Positions 1-13,037 of a DNA stretch of 64,000 nt are shown piece after piece. Each line of letters begins with the position of its first letter. Position 1 is the stretch's first letter. This DNA comes from Triplophysa rosa (lineage: Eukaryota > Chordata > Actinopteri > Cypriniformes > Nemacheilidae). Both the position numbers and the translations under genes were made by a program. The DNA is taken from positions 5,919,984 to 5,983,983 of the forward strand of contig NC_079914.1 of the NCBI RefSeq assembly GCF_024868665.1. Reading direction: 5' to 3'. Below the pieces are notes generated by a model. It did not search any database, was not told the DNA's origin, and was given only the letters and a program-made list of their open reading frames with translations.

Positions 1-1748
1 TTAACAAACCATTAACTACGACTTTTCCCCAATAAACTCTTTATTTGTTGCTTATTAACAGTTAGTAAGGTAGTTGTTAGGTTTAGGTATTGGGTAGGAT
101 TAGGGATGTAGAGCATGGCCATGCAGAATATGTGCTTTATAAGTACTAATAAACAGCCAATAGGCATGCTAATAACTAGTTAATAGTGAGAATTGCCCCC
201 TATACTGAAGAGTTTTTTAACAGACGTAAAGATAAGTAAATACCGTAAAGTAAACTGGAATTTTATGCGTTAAACAGAGCGATATTGACTACTATGAAAA
301 TATTATGTGTTCTGTTGAACACAAAAGACGATATTTTTAAGAATGTAGTCTATGGTAGTCAATGGTAGTCAAGAACTGTTTAGTTACAAGCATTCTTCCA
401 AATATCTTTCTCTTTTACACATAAGACATCTATACAGATTTGGAACAACTCGAGGGTGAGCAAATGATGACAGAATTTTTCTTTTCAGGTGAACTGTCTA
501 ATGAGGACTGAAACCAATCTGATAATATCGGAATCCATGTAATTTTTTCCTGCTTTTACGTTTGTGGGTCATATCCGATCTGTGTCACATTGAAGGAAAA
601 AATATTGGAATTGGGTCACATGTAGTGTAAGTGTGTCATAAATCATACTATTATTGAAAAATAACCCTTGAGGTCGCTCGAACTGACTCTGAGGAATGAA
701 TAATTTACTGTCTAACGTGAAAACCTCGCCAGGCACAACAAACGTCTCAACAAGTTCAGTGTCAGAGAATCAGAGATAGTGACAGTTTTGTAAATCTGTA
801 GATTTATATTTGTAACCAGAAAGCTAAGTTTACAAATGCATATTTACTTGCTAAAAAATGCATTACTTTGTACACTTCTGGCATTGGTCCGAGAGGAGGG
901 GCCAAGTTTGAATGTCGTGTTCACAAACAGTTACTGAAAATCCTACACCTTTAAAAATAATTGAGACGTATATTCAGTAAGTAAATGATCCTTAGGGTTA
1001 TTACCCGCCACAGCCAAGACCTACTTGGAACCCAAAGGAACCATTTTCAAGAAAATGTATCAAACACTGAGCAGAACCAAATATTAAAGCTCAATCTGCA
1101 CAGCCCCTGTGAAGGATTCATGATCAGTGATGACTGATGGCATATCCCTGAAACACCAAAACAACAGCCCTGCCGAAACAGCTGTGTGCAATTACCCCCA
1201 AATTGCACTGTATCTGAACTAAAGATTCCTAAAATCACCTCAAACATCCCACAAAGCCCTCCAAGGTCTCAGGCGCTACAAGAAAACAACTCCATACTTT
1301 TTAACAAACGTCGCGGCGGTTTCAATCTTTGCCTTACCCCATCCCACTACTATATGAACAGATCAGAAGAAAAACGTATGTGCAATTCAAGAAAACAGAG
1401 CAAGCTTTCGTTGGTTTCCAAAAAGGAAAAACTGAGAGGGAGATTTAGCATTAAGCTGAGCTAAGGAAACCTTCAGAGAGAAAAACTATTGCTGTGCTAG
1501 GCTGATGGAGGAAGCAGAAAAGTTGGCTGTAGGACACGGCTGTGTGGTCTCGACTTCTGAGGAGCGAGGGTGGCGCTGCATTACATCACATCTATAGGGA
1601 CCTCGTTCATATGACATCATAAAGACAATCACCGCACTTTGAAATTAAGAAGATGAGCCATGTGTAACAACATTGTCTCCTGTGACCCCTGTAAAATGGC
1701 CCTATGGTGTAAATTGAGGTGTTAGCAATTATGGCGTACAAAGTGGGA
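1..1748. other. No gene recognised; AT-rich intergenic or intronic DNA
   Basis: Only short open frames occur on either strand, and none resembles a protein family I know or has convincing flanking splice sites. The first 200 bases (a T-rich start with runs around 'gttaggtttaggtattggg') look like a dispersed fish repeat fragment, but no boundaries could be fixed. Confidence 0.5.
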
Positions 1749-2218
1749 TCTAATACTCAGTGGTCATTAGGGTTGGGTGTCGTTTGAATTTTATCGATTC
1801 TGATTCTGCTTATCGATTCCGATTCTTATCGATTCCCTGTTTTGATCCCACAGTTGAAGCAAAACATTTAGATATTAAGCTGTATGGTCATTTAGCCTGC
1901 TTATTGACTGGTTTTGTGTATACAGTATATACTGTATACATAGCAACCATGTTCTGTCTGATTTATTACAATTTGTATTACCATAGCTTAACTACATCAT
2001 GGTAAAACTAGTTAATATAATTAAACTATGGTCAATGTGTGGCTCTTGTGCTTTATCACAAGTTAACACATGCTCGTTTCAGAAAATTTGCACACAGGAA
2101 CCTATATTTTAGTTTCAAGTATCCGATTCTTATTCCTATCAATTCCAATCCGATTCTTAGCCTTTTGATTCCGATTCTCAATCGATTCCGGTTTTCGATA
2201 CCCAACCCCATCTAATAC
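1749..2218. mobile_element. hAT-type MITE, older copy of the 'gggttggg...tcgattc' family
   Basis: The left end (from about 1768) reads TAGGGTTGGGTGTCG and the right end (to 2210) reads CGATACCCAACCCCA, forming an imperfect terminal inverted repeat. The interior is rich in TCGATTC/GATTCCGATTC runs. The element closely resembles the better preserved one at 19494-20064. The word TCTAATAC occurs at 1749-1756 and 2211-2218. It could be an 8-bp target duplication, but 11 extra bases lie between the left copy and the inverted repeat, so the left boundary is uncertain. No transposase is present, so it is nonautonomous. hAT assignment is inferred from the 8-bp duplication of the sister copy. Confidence 0.7.
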
Positions 2219-4158
2219 TCAAGGTGACCATGTATAGTTTATTCTGTTTATGTGTGACATTTATGGTGGTGTTTATACTAGTGCGTTTTAAAATAAAAAC
2301 AGCATTTTAAACCAAAAACTATTCTTGTTTATACTGCCGTTTCCATGCGCGTTTTAAAACATAAATATCTGTCCATACTACACTATCAAAATACATGTCA
2401 CATGACCATTCAGGCATTCTGGACATGTGCATACTAATGCAAACAGTTGTATGCGTACAAATTGCTTGTTCATGCCACGGTGGTTACTAGATCAGCAAGT
2501 ACAACAAGCATGATGTGAACGAGACCGATGACATCGCATTACTACTGAGCGAGTGATTTAAATGCCTACAGAGCAGGCGGCTCTCGATTCTCTCTCATGG
2601 TACTGAAATGTTACCGGGTCGATAAGTTTATTTGGCGCTGCATGAAGTCAAACAAACCTGTTGTTTACACGGCCGTTGCAAGGCTGGTCATTGTAGTCTT
2701 ACGGTAGCGTAATGACTAATATGACAGGGGCTTGACGAATCAAAAAACGTCCAGAATGATCCAAAAGACCCAATCAGTGAGCGAATGAGGGCAGCCAGAA
2801 CAAAACAGCTTGCTTCCCCAGGGCACTGATGATCTCATTTCTGTCCAGATGAAAAGTGGACTACACATAGCTATGAGGACCTGTTAACCTGTAAACACTG
2901 CAACACATAGACAAACACGCTTATAAAATGTGGTAAATCGAGGCTTGAGAGCAGGTACAGGTGTCACATGTGAGTGAACGTTTCCACCTGGTGCAAATCT
3001 TGCACAAAAAGGCTAAACAAATTAAAGAAGACAATATTGGTTCTGTCTAAATTGTATATAAAATTGTGTGGCTTCCAAAAATTGGCTTGTTCGCTTATTA
3101 TTAGGAGATGCTTTTTGGAGGTAATTCAAGTACATGGAGTTCACCAAAAGCATCTCTTTTGATTACGAATCGGCCATTGTTGTTTTACCTAACAGCTGAA
3201 GCGTTCCCAAGCGGAGACCATCGCATGACATCCATCTATATTCAAAACGAACATCCACAACTTTTCCAGATGAACACCATCTGCAAGTTGCAACAGTAGT
3301 GCAGAGATCCGCCAAGGTCTTCAGTCACACAAACAGCATCCGGTTACACAGCATGTTCACAACATGTCTGCGAATGTGTCACACGAGTTTTACTTAGAAA
3401 ACGCATCTGACTCATCGGCAGCACATGCCAAAAATAAGTCTTTACAGGAGTCGAGGAGAAAACGCTCTCGTCGCGAACCAAAGGTCTTCTCAGCGAGCAG
3501 TTACCTCACATGTAGCAACAACGTGACCTTCGTATCCTTTATTTATGGGTGTTTCCCCATCGCGTTGGCATAAATATTCACAAAACATTGTTACCAACGT
3601 AAAAACAAATAAGACCACACAAATTGATAAGTCTGAAAGCAGTTACCCTGATGCCAAGTGTCGACTTTACAGCCGAATAAATGCACTGCTGAAGAGTTGT
3701 CAATTTTAGACATGAAACAGGTTCATGTGCCGATGCATGTTTCATATTATCAGAATACAGCCCAGATGGAGTCTTTTGAAGAAAAACAAACTATTAAACG
3801 CATGCATTTGAAATAATGTGTAGAACATGCTGAGAAAACTGCAGTGTAGGCCGGAAATAAAACGGGTAAAACACAGAACGTAATGTAATTTAACTGAAAA
3901 AGACTAAGAAAAAATATGGCCATCGAAAAATATTAATTTTACGAAAAATGTACTACAAACTTCATTTACACAAACATGGTACTGGGGTGTCATGTAGAGG
4001 TGTGAACTTCGGTACGTTGTAGGGGTGTCCTCGACTAAGGATTTACTTAGTCGAATCAGAATTGTCACGTCTTGCCTATAGTCGAATCGCACGCGAGAGT
4101 GTGCGTGAGTTTCATTGTGGGGACGACACCAGGTGGTTATAACAAGGAACTAGGTTTT
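2219..4158. other. No gene recognised
   Basis: The longest frame of possible interest is a 69-codon plus-strand ORF at 3364-3573 with a basic stretch (SRRKRSRREPK). It has no homologue I recognise, and no splice-consistent neighbours were found. Nothing else supportable was seen. Confidence 0.45.
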
Positions 4159-4364
4159 GGCTAGAAGGGATACAGCTAACTCCATTGGGCATGCGCACTT
4201 CAATACCGCATCATTTTTGTCTGACAACAGTTAATTTATATTTTTTTATTATTTTAAGGTAAGGTTTAGGGTTGGGGTAGGTGTAGGCTTTAGCTAATGT
4301 AATTTATTGTAATTATATGGCGAGATTTTGCACCACTTCCGGCCGTAGCTGTATCCCTTCTAGC
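4159..4364. mobile_element. Short palindromic MITE (GCTAGAAGGGATACAGCTA family), copy 1
   Basis: The left end GGCTAGAAGGGATACAGCTA is the inverted repeat of the right end TAGCTGTATCCCTTCTAGC. The interior contains 'aggtttagggttggggtag' and a segment GCGAGATTTTGCACCACTTC. A shorter relative lies at 50540-50665 in an intron of adhesion GPCR copy B. Nonautonomous; superfamily unknown, and target duplications were not clear. Confidence 0.7.
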
Positions 4365-5880
4365 AACAACCTTATAACAAGGGTACAGCCCAAAGTGCAG
4401 CGCGACATTGATGCACCAAAAAACAATCAAACATTAATTTACCGAATTTGTTTAGAACAGAATATACCTTATAAACGAAATAAGCCAGATTCAAGTCACA
4501 ATAACGTGCAAAATAAATATGTTTAGGCAAAATGTCTGAAATTCAGGAGGACGTGTATTCAAAACACAAGCCACAAATAGTAAAATTAATGGACAATTTC
4601 CTTAAAACACCACGTAACAATGCTGTGCCACTTACTAGACCAGATCTCGCCTCAAAACTATTTTCAAAACTACTCGATAATAATAAATATTTTTTTACAA
4701 GCGGAAATACAGCACGTTCATTACCAATGAACTACGAATAAAGTTACTTTATATACCGCATGTAAAAGAGGAATGCAATAAAGCATCTTACAATTTAAAC
4801 AGTCAATTTCACTATTTTTCCTGTGCACTCTTTCTCCGTCCTCCTGACACGCACGCTGGCTTTCAGTGCATTAAGTATGCGCCGTGCTTGCTATATGTGG
4901 TGATTTTGGAAATATTACTTTATTTATTTTTTGTATCATGCAGCACAAAGTTCAGTCTAAGTAACAAACTACGTGCATTTACAGATGAAGTGTCAATTCA
5001 TATTTATATGCCCAAACATTTAGTAAGTGACAAATGTTTGTAAACGGTGTACACATTCATTTGCGAGTCATCTGCGGGTGCGTGCGGAACGTGCTCTTTC
5101 TCTTTACCGGTCTCACAGCACAGAAGACGCGGAGAGATGCGATTTCATTCTGCTTCATCTAGCAAAGAAAACAAACACATTTGAATGCAAAAATATGTTT
5201 TATGTAAACGGCCTCTAAGAAATGCATCCATACAGAGTCGGGCAAACACAAAACCATCCTAACTATACAAGGCTTCCCTAAAACTGATCAGCTGACATGT
5301 GGTTCAGGCAACTCACCAATCGGCCGATTCTGAAAATATGTTTTGCAAATCCCTTGCTTAAAGGCTTTAGGAGACGTTCAACATAATATGGAGAGCTGTA
5401 ACCTTAAATGGCTCAAACTCTAGGAGACCCTGCTCATCTCAGGATTAATGTCCAGCGACAAGGACAAAATCCAGATGGAGGCCGCTATGCAACAAACATA
5501 TGCTGAAGGCCGCTTGTGTCTTTCTCCGCTTGCCCATCCATCTATGTTTTTAACATAATCTGCGGCTCTCCCCTGATGAATGACATACAAGCGTAAATAT
5601 AACATCTGTTTTTGTGACTGCATCTATGAGCACGGCTTCAACAGATAATGCTCAGAAAATCCGTGAAGCCCGCAGGATGACATGGTAAGACGTCTGCGTT
5701 CTATCAAGGTCAGTATTCTAATCCGCGCTCGATACATCATTTAAGTAGGGCAACATGAAGAGGACTCTCAGAATACTCGTTGCTGCTGAATGGTGATGGT
5801 TCGATCACAAACTAATTTTTGAACTTTGCAAGACTGTCTATGGCAGGAGTAAATAAAATATTTTTTTTGGGAGGACTTTG
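4365..5880. other. No gene recognised
   Basis: Short ORFs only (for example 4532-4741 plus and 5420-5623 minus), with no recognised domains or splice context. Near 5204-5217 the phrase 'gtaaacggcctctaag' matches the end of the inverted-repeat element at 49186-49830, so a fragment of that repeat may be present. Confidence 0.45.
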
Positions 5881-6226
5881 CAATAAGGTGCTATTAGTTA
5901 ACATTAGTAAATGCATTAGCTAACAATGACCAATTTAGTTTTTCAGCATGTATTAATCCTTGTTAATGTTAGTTCATGTCAATACATCTATTTGTGTTAG
6001 TTCAGCATTGTTTACCTCATTTGTAAGTCGCTTGTAAATGTTCAAAATCAAATGTGTGTAAATGTTCATGGTGCATTAACTTATGTCAACAGACACAACA
6101 TTTGATGTATAAGTATATGCTGAAATTAACATGTATTAATATTAATAAATGCTGTAAAAGTATTGTTCATTGTTACTTCATGTTAGCTAATGCATTAACT
6201 AAATGTTAACAAATAGCACCTTATTG
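5881..6226. mobile_element. MITE with long TIRs (CAATAAGGTGCTATT... family), copy 1
   Basis: The left terminus CAATAAGGTGCTATTAGTTA is mirrored by the right terminus TTAACAAATAGCACCTTATTG. The subterminal parts (ACATTAGTAAATGCATTAGC versus GCTAATGCATTAACTAAATG) extend the inverted repeat to about 45 bp. Related copies are at 16198-16679 and about 40208-40470. No coding capacity. Confidence 0.8.
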
Positions 6227-6820
6227 ATAAGTGTTACCAATTTTTTTTCCTTATTTCAAGATTCTATTTAGCCAAGCAAAAATACCTTAAGTTTAGTTTT
6301 TTAATAAAAATATGCTCAAATTTATGCTCAAAACAAGAATAAACCAAATTCAAGTTCAACTTTAACTCCAGGAAAATCAAAAGAAACATTTTTTTCCTCT
6401 TATTAACAATAAGTTAGCCTTAAGTACGTCAATAAACTGATATGCTCCTACGTGCTGACAAAATTCCCATTCAGAAAACAAAAGCATTCAAAACTGACAG
6501 TCTGGCACGTGCGCTCAAAAAATCTAGAAATTCCATGACATCACGCTACACTTCAGCCTCTCGTCAAAGTTCTCGTCCAATCAAATCCACTTTAGAATCT
6601 GAAGAGTCCCGCCCCCTTCACTATCAGAGCTGCTGAAGCGGTGCCTCACATCAGCCACTTGTTTGCACATTTTTTATGTCCTACATGGTGAATGACACAT
6701 AATGCACTAGACGGGAGATAGGGGATGATGCAGACAGTGTAAACATTAACATAATACTTTACACTGACATTAAACACTACACTGGGGCTTTAATTCAATT
6801 AACTTGATTTAAGTTGCATT

Positions 6821-7000
6821 AAAGGGATACCTCACGGAAAAATGAAAATTCTGTCATCATTTACTCACCCTCTTGTCATTTCAAACCTGTATGACTTTCT
6901 TCGGCAGAAAACTAAAAATATTTTGAAGAATCTTGGTAATCTAACAATGGTGGTACCCATTGACTCTCATTGTTTGTTTCTATACAATAAAAGTAAACGG
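6821..7000 (+). repeat. Dispersed fish repeat 'aaagggatagttcaccc', copy
   Basis: It begins AAAGGGATACCTCACGGAAA and continues with CTGTCATCATTTACTCACCC, a word repeated with small changes at 15480-15725 (inverted), 18440-18780, 28470-28720, 32594-32740 and 41358-41440. The multiple copies inside this one window show that it is interspersed. Class not assigned; the 3' end here is approximate. Confidence 0.75.
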
Positions 7001-7738
7001 GTACCTATGTATTCAGCTCACTAAGGGCCTGGAAGGGCTAAATTGTGGTAGGTTTCAGCCTTGATCGTTAAAGACAACTAATTTGTATCATACATTTCAT
7101 CATTTACGACAACAATAATCATATATAAAATAATTTTTGAGCGCTGACTCTTGTAAGGAATGCAAGGTCAGTTTGGGGTTTTTGTGTCTGTCTGACATCC
7201 CAATTCACAGAGTGGTAATTGAGTGTTGATGATGCATAGCTGTCCTGTAAGGCTTGGTTGACACAACCAGACATCCATCATCTGTAAGGTCATCACGACT
7301 CGACAGATCACCCAACTTTTCATAGACGCCAAAGAGAGCGTAAAAATAAGGCTGCCAGGTACCTCATCTGTCCGAGTGATGACAATTAGATTTTTCAAAA
7401 AATAAAGGGATAAACAATCCCTGCCAAGAACAACTTAAGTCTCTGCAATCTTTCATTTCAACCACATTGAGAGAACGCTTTAATGGTCCTTATTTATCCC
7501 CTTACTGCCAAAAACAAAGAATATCATTATTCATCCCAGACTTACTTGTTGCTCAGCAGATGTAACAAAAGCTTTAATATATGTTCGCACCAAAACAATG
7601 GTCATGGAGTATCTGTAAATGCTGAACTACATCAAGTAAATGCCGCATGATGTATCAAGAGAAGTAAGTGAAGGCCAAAGTGGGTGTAAGCATCACAGTT
7701 TGCTATCTGCACAATATCCTAATTTATAATAATAATTA
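7001..7738. other. No gene recognised
   Basis: A 76-codon minus-strand frame at 7168-7398 has no recognisable similarity and no flanking splice logic. Nothing else seen. Confidence 0.45.
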
Positions 7739-8263
7739 ATTCATTACATTTATATAGCACTTTTCTGGGTACTCAAAGGGCTTTACATCGAAGGGGGGGA
7801 ATCTCCTCAACCACCACCAATGTGCAGCATCCAACTAGACGATGTGACGGCATTGCGCAAGAACACCAACCACACACCAGCTTATTGGTGGAGAGGAGAC
7901 AGTTATGAAGCCAATTAGTACATATGGGGATAATTAGGAGGCCATGATGTATAGAGGCAAATGGGCGAATTTGGCCGGGATGCCAGGGTTACACCCCGTC
8001 ATTTTTAATGACCACAGAGAGTAAGAACCTCGGTTTAACGTCTCATCCGAAGGACGGTGCTTCTTTACAGTATAGTGTCCCCTTCACTATACTGGGGCAT
8101 AAGGACCCAGAAAGACCACAGGGTGAGCGCCCCCTGCTGGCCTCACTGACACCTCTTGCAACAGCAACCTAGTTTTTTCCAGGAGGTCTCCCATCCAGTT
8201 ACTGACCAGGCTCAACCCTGCTTAGCTCCAGTGGGCAACCAGTCTTGGGAAGCAGGGTAATTT
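7739..8263 (-). mobile_element. 5S-rRNA-derived SINE (SINE3-like)
   Basis: Read on the minus strand, the head (about 8263-8184) is a diverged 5S rRNA gene. The plus-strand words GGTCTCCCATCCAGTTACTG and ACCAGGCTCAACCCTGCTTAGC correspond to the 5S internal promoter region in reverse complement. The body continues through 'gagcgccccctgctggcctc' and ends with 'cattacatttatatagcact', a common fish retroposon tail. SINE3 is an established 5S-derived SINE class in zebrafish. Ends are approximate. It is a retroposon, not a functional 5S gene, because the 5S part is truncated and diverged. Confidence 0.8.
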
Positions 8264-8790
8264 AACCCAGTTCTTGTAAACTGAACAAAGCTGAACAATT
8301 TTCATTCCACTCAGACTGCACTCTGGGCCATATACAGTAGAACTGGGGAGTGCTGGGTTGACAATGAAAATTGTGTTAATCAAAATATGGCCATAAATGG
8401 TAAAAACTGTATCCAGATATAGACGGTTTCATCAGACGCACATACATGCCTGGCCCGAAGTTAATTTCCTGTGTGTTATAATATAATTTATTTTACATTT
8501 AATTTATAATAAAGGTGTCCTGAACTGGGCTTGTTTATTGTTTTATACTGTTGTATGAGGTCTACTATGACGTTTGCGTTTTACATTCGAAAACAACAAA
8601 ATCAATAAGTAATAGGCTATTTTCTACTCGGGTTTTGAGGCTGTCTCGACAAACGCTCTGTTTTAATGGGCGTGCCGCATTGAAGACTTGGAAGTAAACT
8701 GCAATGATTGGATAGCAGTTTGTTTGCGTAGTAAACTTAGTTGGAGCCTTCTGTGAATTTGGTTAGACACGTAATGTTAGGTTACACATT
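8264..8790. other. No gene recognised
   Basis: AT-rich sequence between two SINEs, with no ORF of note. Confidence 0.4.
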
Positions 8791-9063
8791 AAAGTGAAAG
8801 TGACCTATTTGTCAGGTATGGTGACGATACACGAAATGTGACCTCTGCATTTAACCCATCCAGAGAGTAGTGAACACACGCACACCCGGAGCAGTGGGCA
8901 GCTATCTCTGCAGCGCCTGGGGAGCAAGTAGGGTAAGGTGCCTTGCTCAAGGGCACCTCAGTCGGGAACACAACCAGACACCTCACCCGCCGTCCCTGAG
9001 AATCGAACGGACAACCTTCTGGTCAAGAGTCCGACTCTCTAACCATTAGGCCACGACTGCCCC
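8791..9063 (-). mobile_element. tRNA-derived SINE, HE1-type, near full length
   Basis: On the minus strand it starts GGGGCAGTCGTGGCCTAATG, containing a Pol III A box (TGGCCTAATGGTTAGAG). A B-box-like GTTCGATTC follows, then GAGGTGCCCTTGAGCAAGGC, the conserved HE1 body, then TGGGTTAAATGCAGAGGTCA, ending near 'gtcactttcacttt'. A second, 5'-shortened copy in the opposite orientation is at 9843-10068. Confidence 0.88.
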
Positions 9064-9842
9064 ATTATCAGGACATATCAAGCGATCTATAACAAAGCAA
9101 TAGTGACGCATAGTACAAATATGTTTTACTCAAATAAGATTGCTGCACCATTCCATTCCAATATTGACTGCACAGCACAGCACTGCTTTTTAATTTTAGT
9201 CTCTCCGCAAATCCAGCGCCTTGTTCACAAAGGAATCCATGGTGAAATGACACAAACAAATGCTCAATGTTTCACTCACATGAGCAGGAACGTATTTAAA
9301 AATAAACTTCAACCACACATTCCTAATATCAGAATCCCAAGGAAATGGTGTTCTGCACAATGTTGCATATTTGTTGCTTGGTCGCTCTAAGTAAAAATAA
9401 CAGTGAAAGAAGTCCTCACTTTTGCACATATGACACATGGCTAGACGCTCTCGAGAGCCCTTCGCTAATGTGACAGGGTTGCCAGATCTTCACAGAAAAA
9501 ATAAGCAAATAAAGACGAGACAAAAACAAACCTTAAAATGCAAATTGTTTATATATTTTATAAGACCAAAACTTCTTAAAATCTGCAACATCCATTTATT
9601 AAGACCTAAGTGCTGAGGCTTTTTGATCCAAGACCAAACAACAATAAAAAGCATAAAAGCGCTTATTAATAACAAATATGGCAACACAGCAAAAGATCAT
9701 AAACTGCATATCAGCAGTTTAGTTTAAACTGACGGACAAAACAAATCTTTAGCCGAAACATATGTCTCTATGGTTACCAGTTTGTCAATCATCACAAATG
9801 TGGCAGTGAGTGGCTATGTGTGGCTAAAGTCATGTTGTTGTC
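9064..9842. other. No gene recognised between HE1 copies
   Basis: Overlapping short ORFs on both strands (9103-9390 plus, 9196-9438 and 9490-9687 minus) are mutually exclusive shadows without recognised similarity. The second SINE may extend left to about 9803 as a very diverged tRNA-like head. Confidence 0.4.
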
Positions 9843-10068
9843 TATGCCGGTTCGATTCCCAGGGCCGGCGGGTAACGACCGAGGTGCCCTTGAGCAAGGC
9901 ACCTTACCCCTACTTGCGCTGCAGTGATAGCTGCCCACTGTTCCGGGTCTACGTGTGTTCACCACTTGCTGTGCATGTGTTCACTACTCTCTGGATGGGT
10001 TAAAAGCAGAGGTCACATTTTGGGTATGGGTCACCATATCTGACTAATAGGTCACTTTCACTTTTTTC
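9843..10068 (+). mobile_element. tRNA-derived SINE, HE1-type, 5'-degraded
   Basis: It contains the B-box-like GGTTCGATTCCC, then ACCGAGGTGCCCTTGAGCAA, CTGCCCACTGTTCCGGGTC, GGATGGGTTAAAAGCAGAGG and TGGGTCACCATA, ending GTCACTTTCACTT. It matches the copy at 8791-9063 in reverse orientation. The A-box end is missing or diverged. Confidence 0.85.
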
Positions 10069-13037
10069 ACTTTTTCACTATGTTATAGATAGGTGCATTC
10101 CAGGTCCTGGCGTTCGCTAAGCCTGGTGTCAATAACAGTTGTAATTTCGGTAACAAGGGCGTTTTCAGTTCTGACACTTACAGGATGTTCGCTTGAATAC
10201 GATTCCCTCTTATACAACAAAAGCTCGGGTTAAAATTGAGGTCTTAATTCATGGCCCCTTTAATTTCTATAAATATTTTATTGTATATTAATTGTATTAA
10301 ATGAAATTAAACTACTCAACAGTTGTTGATTCTTTGCGGCGGTCTACAGGAAGTTAAATTTTGGGCCGTTGTTTATGTTGTTGCCGCTGAAACGGTCTAT
10401 AGGTATCAGTAGCGAACCCTCAGGGCCCTCTGTGAAGACCTAAACAATAAAATAATCAATAAAAGTCGGCCAATTTTCGCTATTAGATATGTATATTTGA
10501 CTTCCTGGATCGATGCTGACTCTATCCACGTGAGATTTCAAGGTCTCATGAGAGTAAATCAAGATCATGGAGCAGTCGCAGTTCAGTGATGTCATACGCT
10601 GTCTGCACACCCTGTGCATGCTGCAAGAAGTCGAACACGTGCTTACGTAGGGGAGGCCTTCATAGTAAATCAATGAGAGAGATTAAATTTGAATGACAGT
10701 AAAACTGACCACTCATATCACCTTTACTTTAAGGCGATTTCCGCCATCTGGGGGGGTTGTTTGCAAGTAAAGAGAAAAGCGGAAAAAGCACCAGAAGTTG
10801 GTTTGCCAACTGTCATAAAACTTCAACAGAAGAAGAAAAGCGGAAAGTCATTCAAAACAGCATGTGGATGAACTCTGCTATCAAGTATCTGAAAAAAAGT
10901 GAAAAGCTGATAAACATTGTTCAAAACAACAGGAGGAAGACTTTGTTATCAAGTAATTTGATCATCTAATTGTAAGTTATTTGTGATTTATTAGGCTGCC
11001 GTGGCTCATTTCATTCTGGTTGCTAAAACTTACAAGAAGCAGGAGCCCATTACCTCTTTGCTCTCTATGAGAAACAACCAAAATGTTACAAAGGTTTTTT
11101 CTCCCAACTTGTACATTCTCCATCCAGTATTTTACTACTCACCACAAATACACGCACACGCTCGGTTTTCATCACATTCATATTCACATTCACATTTCAT
11201 CACTATTCTAACACAACCCAATGAAGAAGGCCATTAATTCACATTACAGTAATGAAGCTTCTGGCTTTTCGACCCTTTCCAGGATGCAATACAGTGACCA
11301 GCCAAGAACCCCTTCCACCTCATACCATTTAATACACCCAAGCCCGAAATAAATTAAATACACACACGAAAATAAACCTAAGCTTTAAGCACTAAAGATG
11401 AGCTCAAGCAGGTGCACAAAGTATCTGTGGAGACGCATATCTCTTCACATAAACTAGCTTCTCGAATGACCATGCGTCATTGAATAATGGAATATATTTT
11501 AAGTGACAACATTTTTAGTGAGCCAGAAGCTTTTTTTCACTGTGCCGCACGTACCGTACCGAGTCCCGGAGGCCTTAACATCAAATCAAGGGACGAAATT
11601 AAAATAGAAGGATGATCCATCATCTCTACAGTGCACAATGAAATCCCACAGATGAGCTTACAGAAGGTTTATTTATGAAAATGGGAAGCAGTCCTGATCA
11701 GAATAAATAACACTTGTTCACCTCTGTCTCCTTATGAGGCACCATGAACTGGATCTCTGTTTGAGAGAGAGATTATCCTTTGCTTAAACAGACCTTGTTG
11801 AGGCAAGACTGGAGGGGAGTCCATATTGGGAGATTTTCTGTGCCAATGTAAAGACATTTCAGTTTCAGAACATGATAAAGTACAACACCGACAAAAATCG
11901 GAGCCTAATCTTGCAGTAACCATCATCTCTTAATCATCACGTCTTACAACAACCAAGAAGACTGAATAAACATGCCTGTTTTTGGTAATATAACAGCATT
12001 CTGAATCAAAATGCAGCTTGAAAGCTAAAACAATGCACAGTTATGTGGTAAATGTCAATCCTCACTAGGCTAGAAATGCTCCAAGGTTTTTCCTCTCACT
12101 CTCTCTATTCCTCAGCAACTGGCCGTGAAATGCCATTCATCAGCCCGTGCCTCAAGCGGAGGTCCGCAGGGACAGGAGCTCCAAACAAACTAAACGTATC
12201 ACTAACTGGGATGAAGCAGGAGGACGTGTCAATCACGAGGACGCCAATGGGGGAGTCGGCATGTCCTCGGCAACAGCATCCAATAATAACAAGTGTAACA
12301 CTTCATCATCTCCATTATTTTTAACATTTTATGTTGATGTGTAGAACAGCTGGATGAAAACACGCCGAGTTCAGGGAGGTCTGATTTCGAGGAATGCAAA
12401 CGTTAAACTGGATCTGGATGTGCTCACCAACACTTCTGAAAACGTTTTGTTTAGTTGCTGGTCCCCATCATTGGATGCTATGATGTCCAGGCCAAGCTTA
12501 ACCAGAAATACTTCATTGGTCAACCAGCTTCACCACAAAGACCATGCTGGTTTCTGGTGAGCAGCAAAGCTATGCTAGTCCACCTGTTATACCAACATAA
12601 CCAGAATTACAAATTGGTGCAAAACGTTGCAGAGCTGCAGAACACAAAAGAATATATTTTAAATAATGTTAGTAACCATTGACCTCCATTGACTTCCATA
12701 GTATGGACACAAAACCACCGGGACATTTCTGAAAATATCTTCTGTTGTGTTCAGCAAAAGAAAGAGTCCAATGAAGTTGTTAAGACCTTTTGTAAGCAGT
12801 GGCATAGCCACACCTAAAAAATAGATGCAGAATTATTTTTTTTAGTCCTAATAAACATGTTTTTCTAAACTTGGGCTATTGTTTACTTAATACATTTGTT
12901 TATTTAAAATGTCATTTAAATTTTAAATTACTTTTGTTAAAGAAATATCTGCCGACATTCGGGCTGCCAACAAATCTGCAAACAGCCGCTGACTCTGACG
13001 TGACCGCCGGTATCTTGAGGGACTTTTGCTGCGCATT
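10069..13037. other. No gene recognised
   Basis: Several 60-90 codon frames occur (for example 11001-11237 plus, 11732-11926 minus, 12052-12324 plus) with no recognised homology and no convincing exon boundaries. A degraded inverted copy of the 'gtatgactttctt/ttgacttccat' repeat is visible around 12660-12780. Confidence 0.45.

Noticed and set aside
8184..8263. 5S rRNA gene
   Set aside because: Truncated and diverged, continuous with a SINE3-like body.
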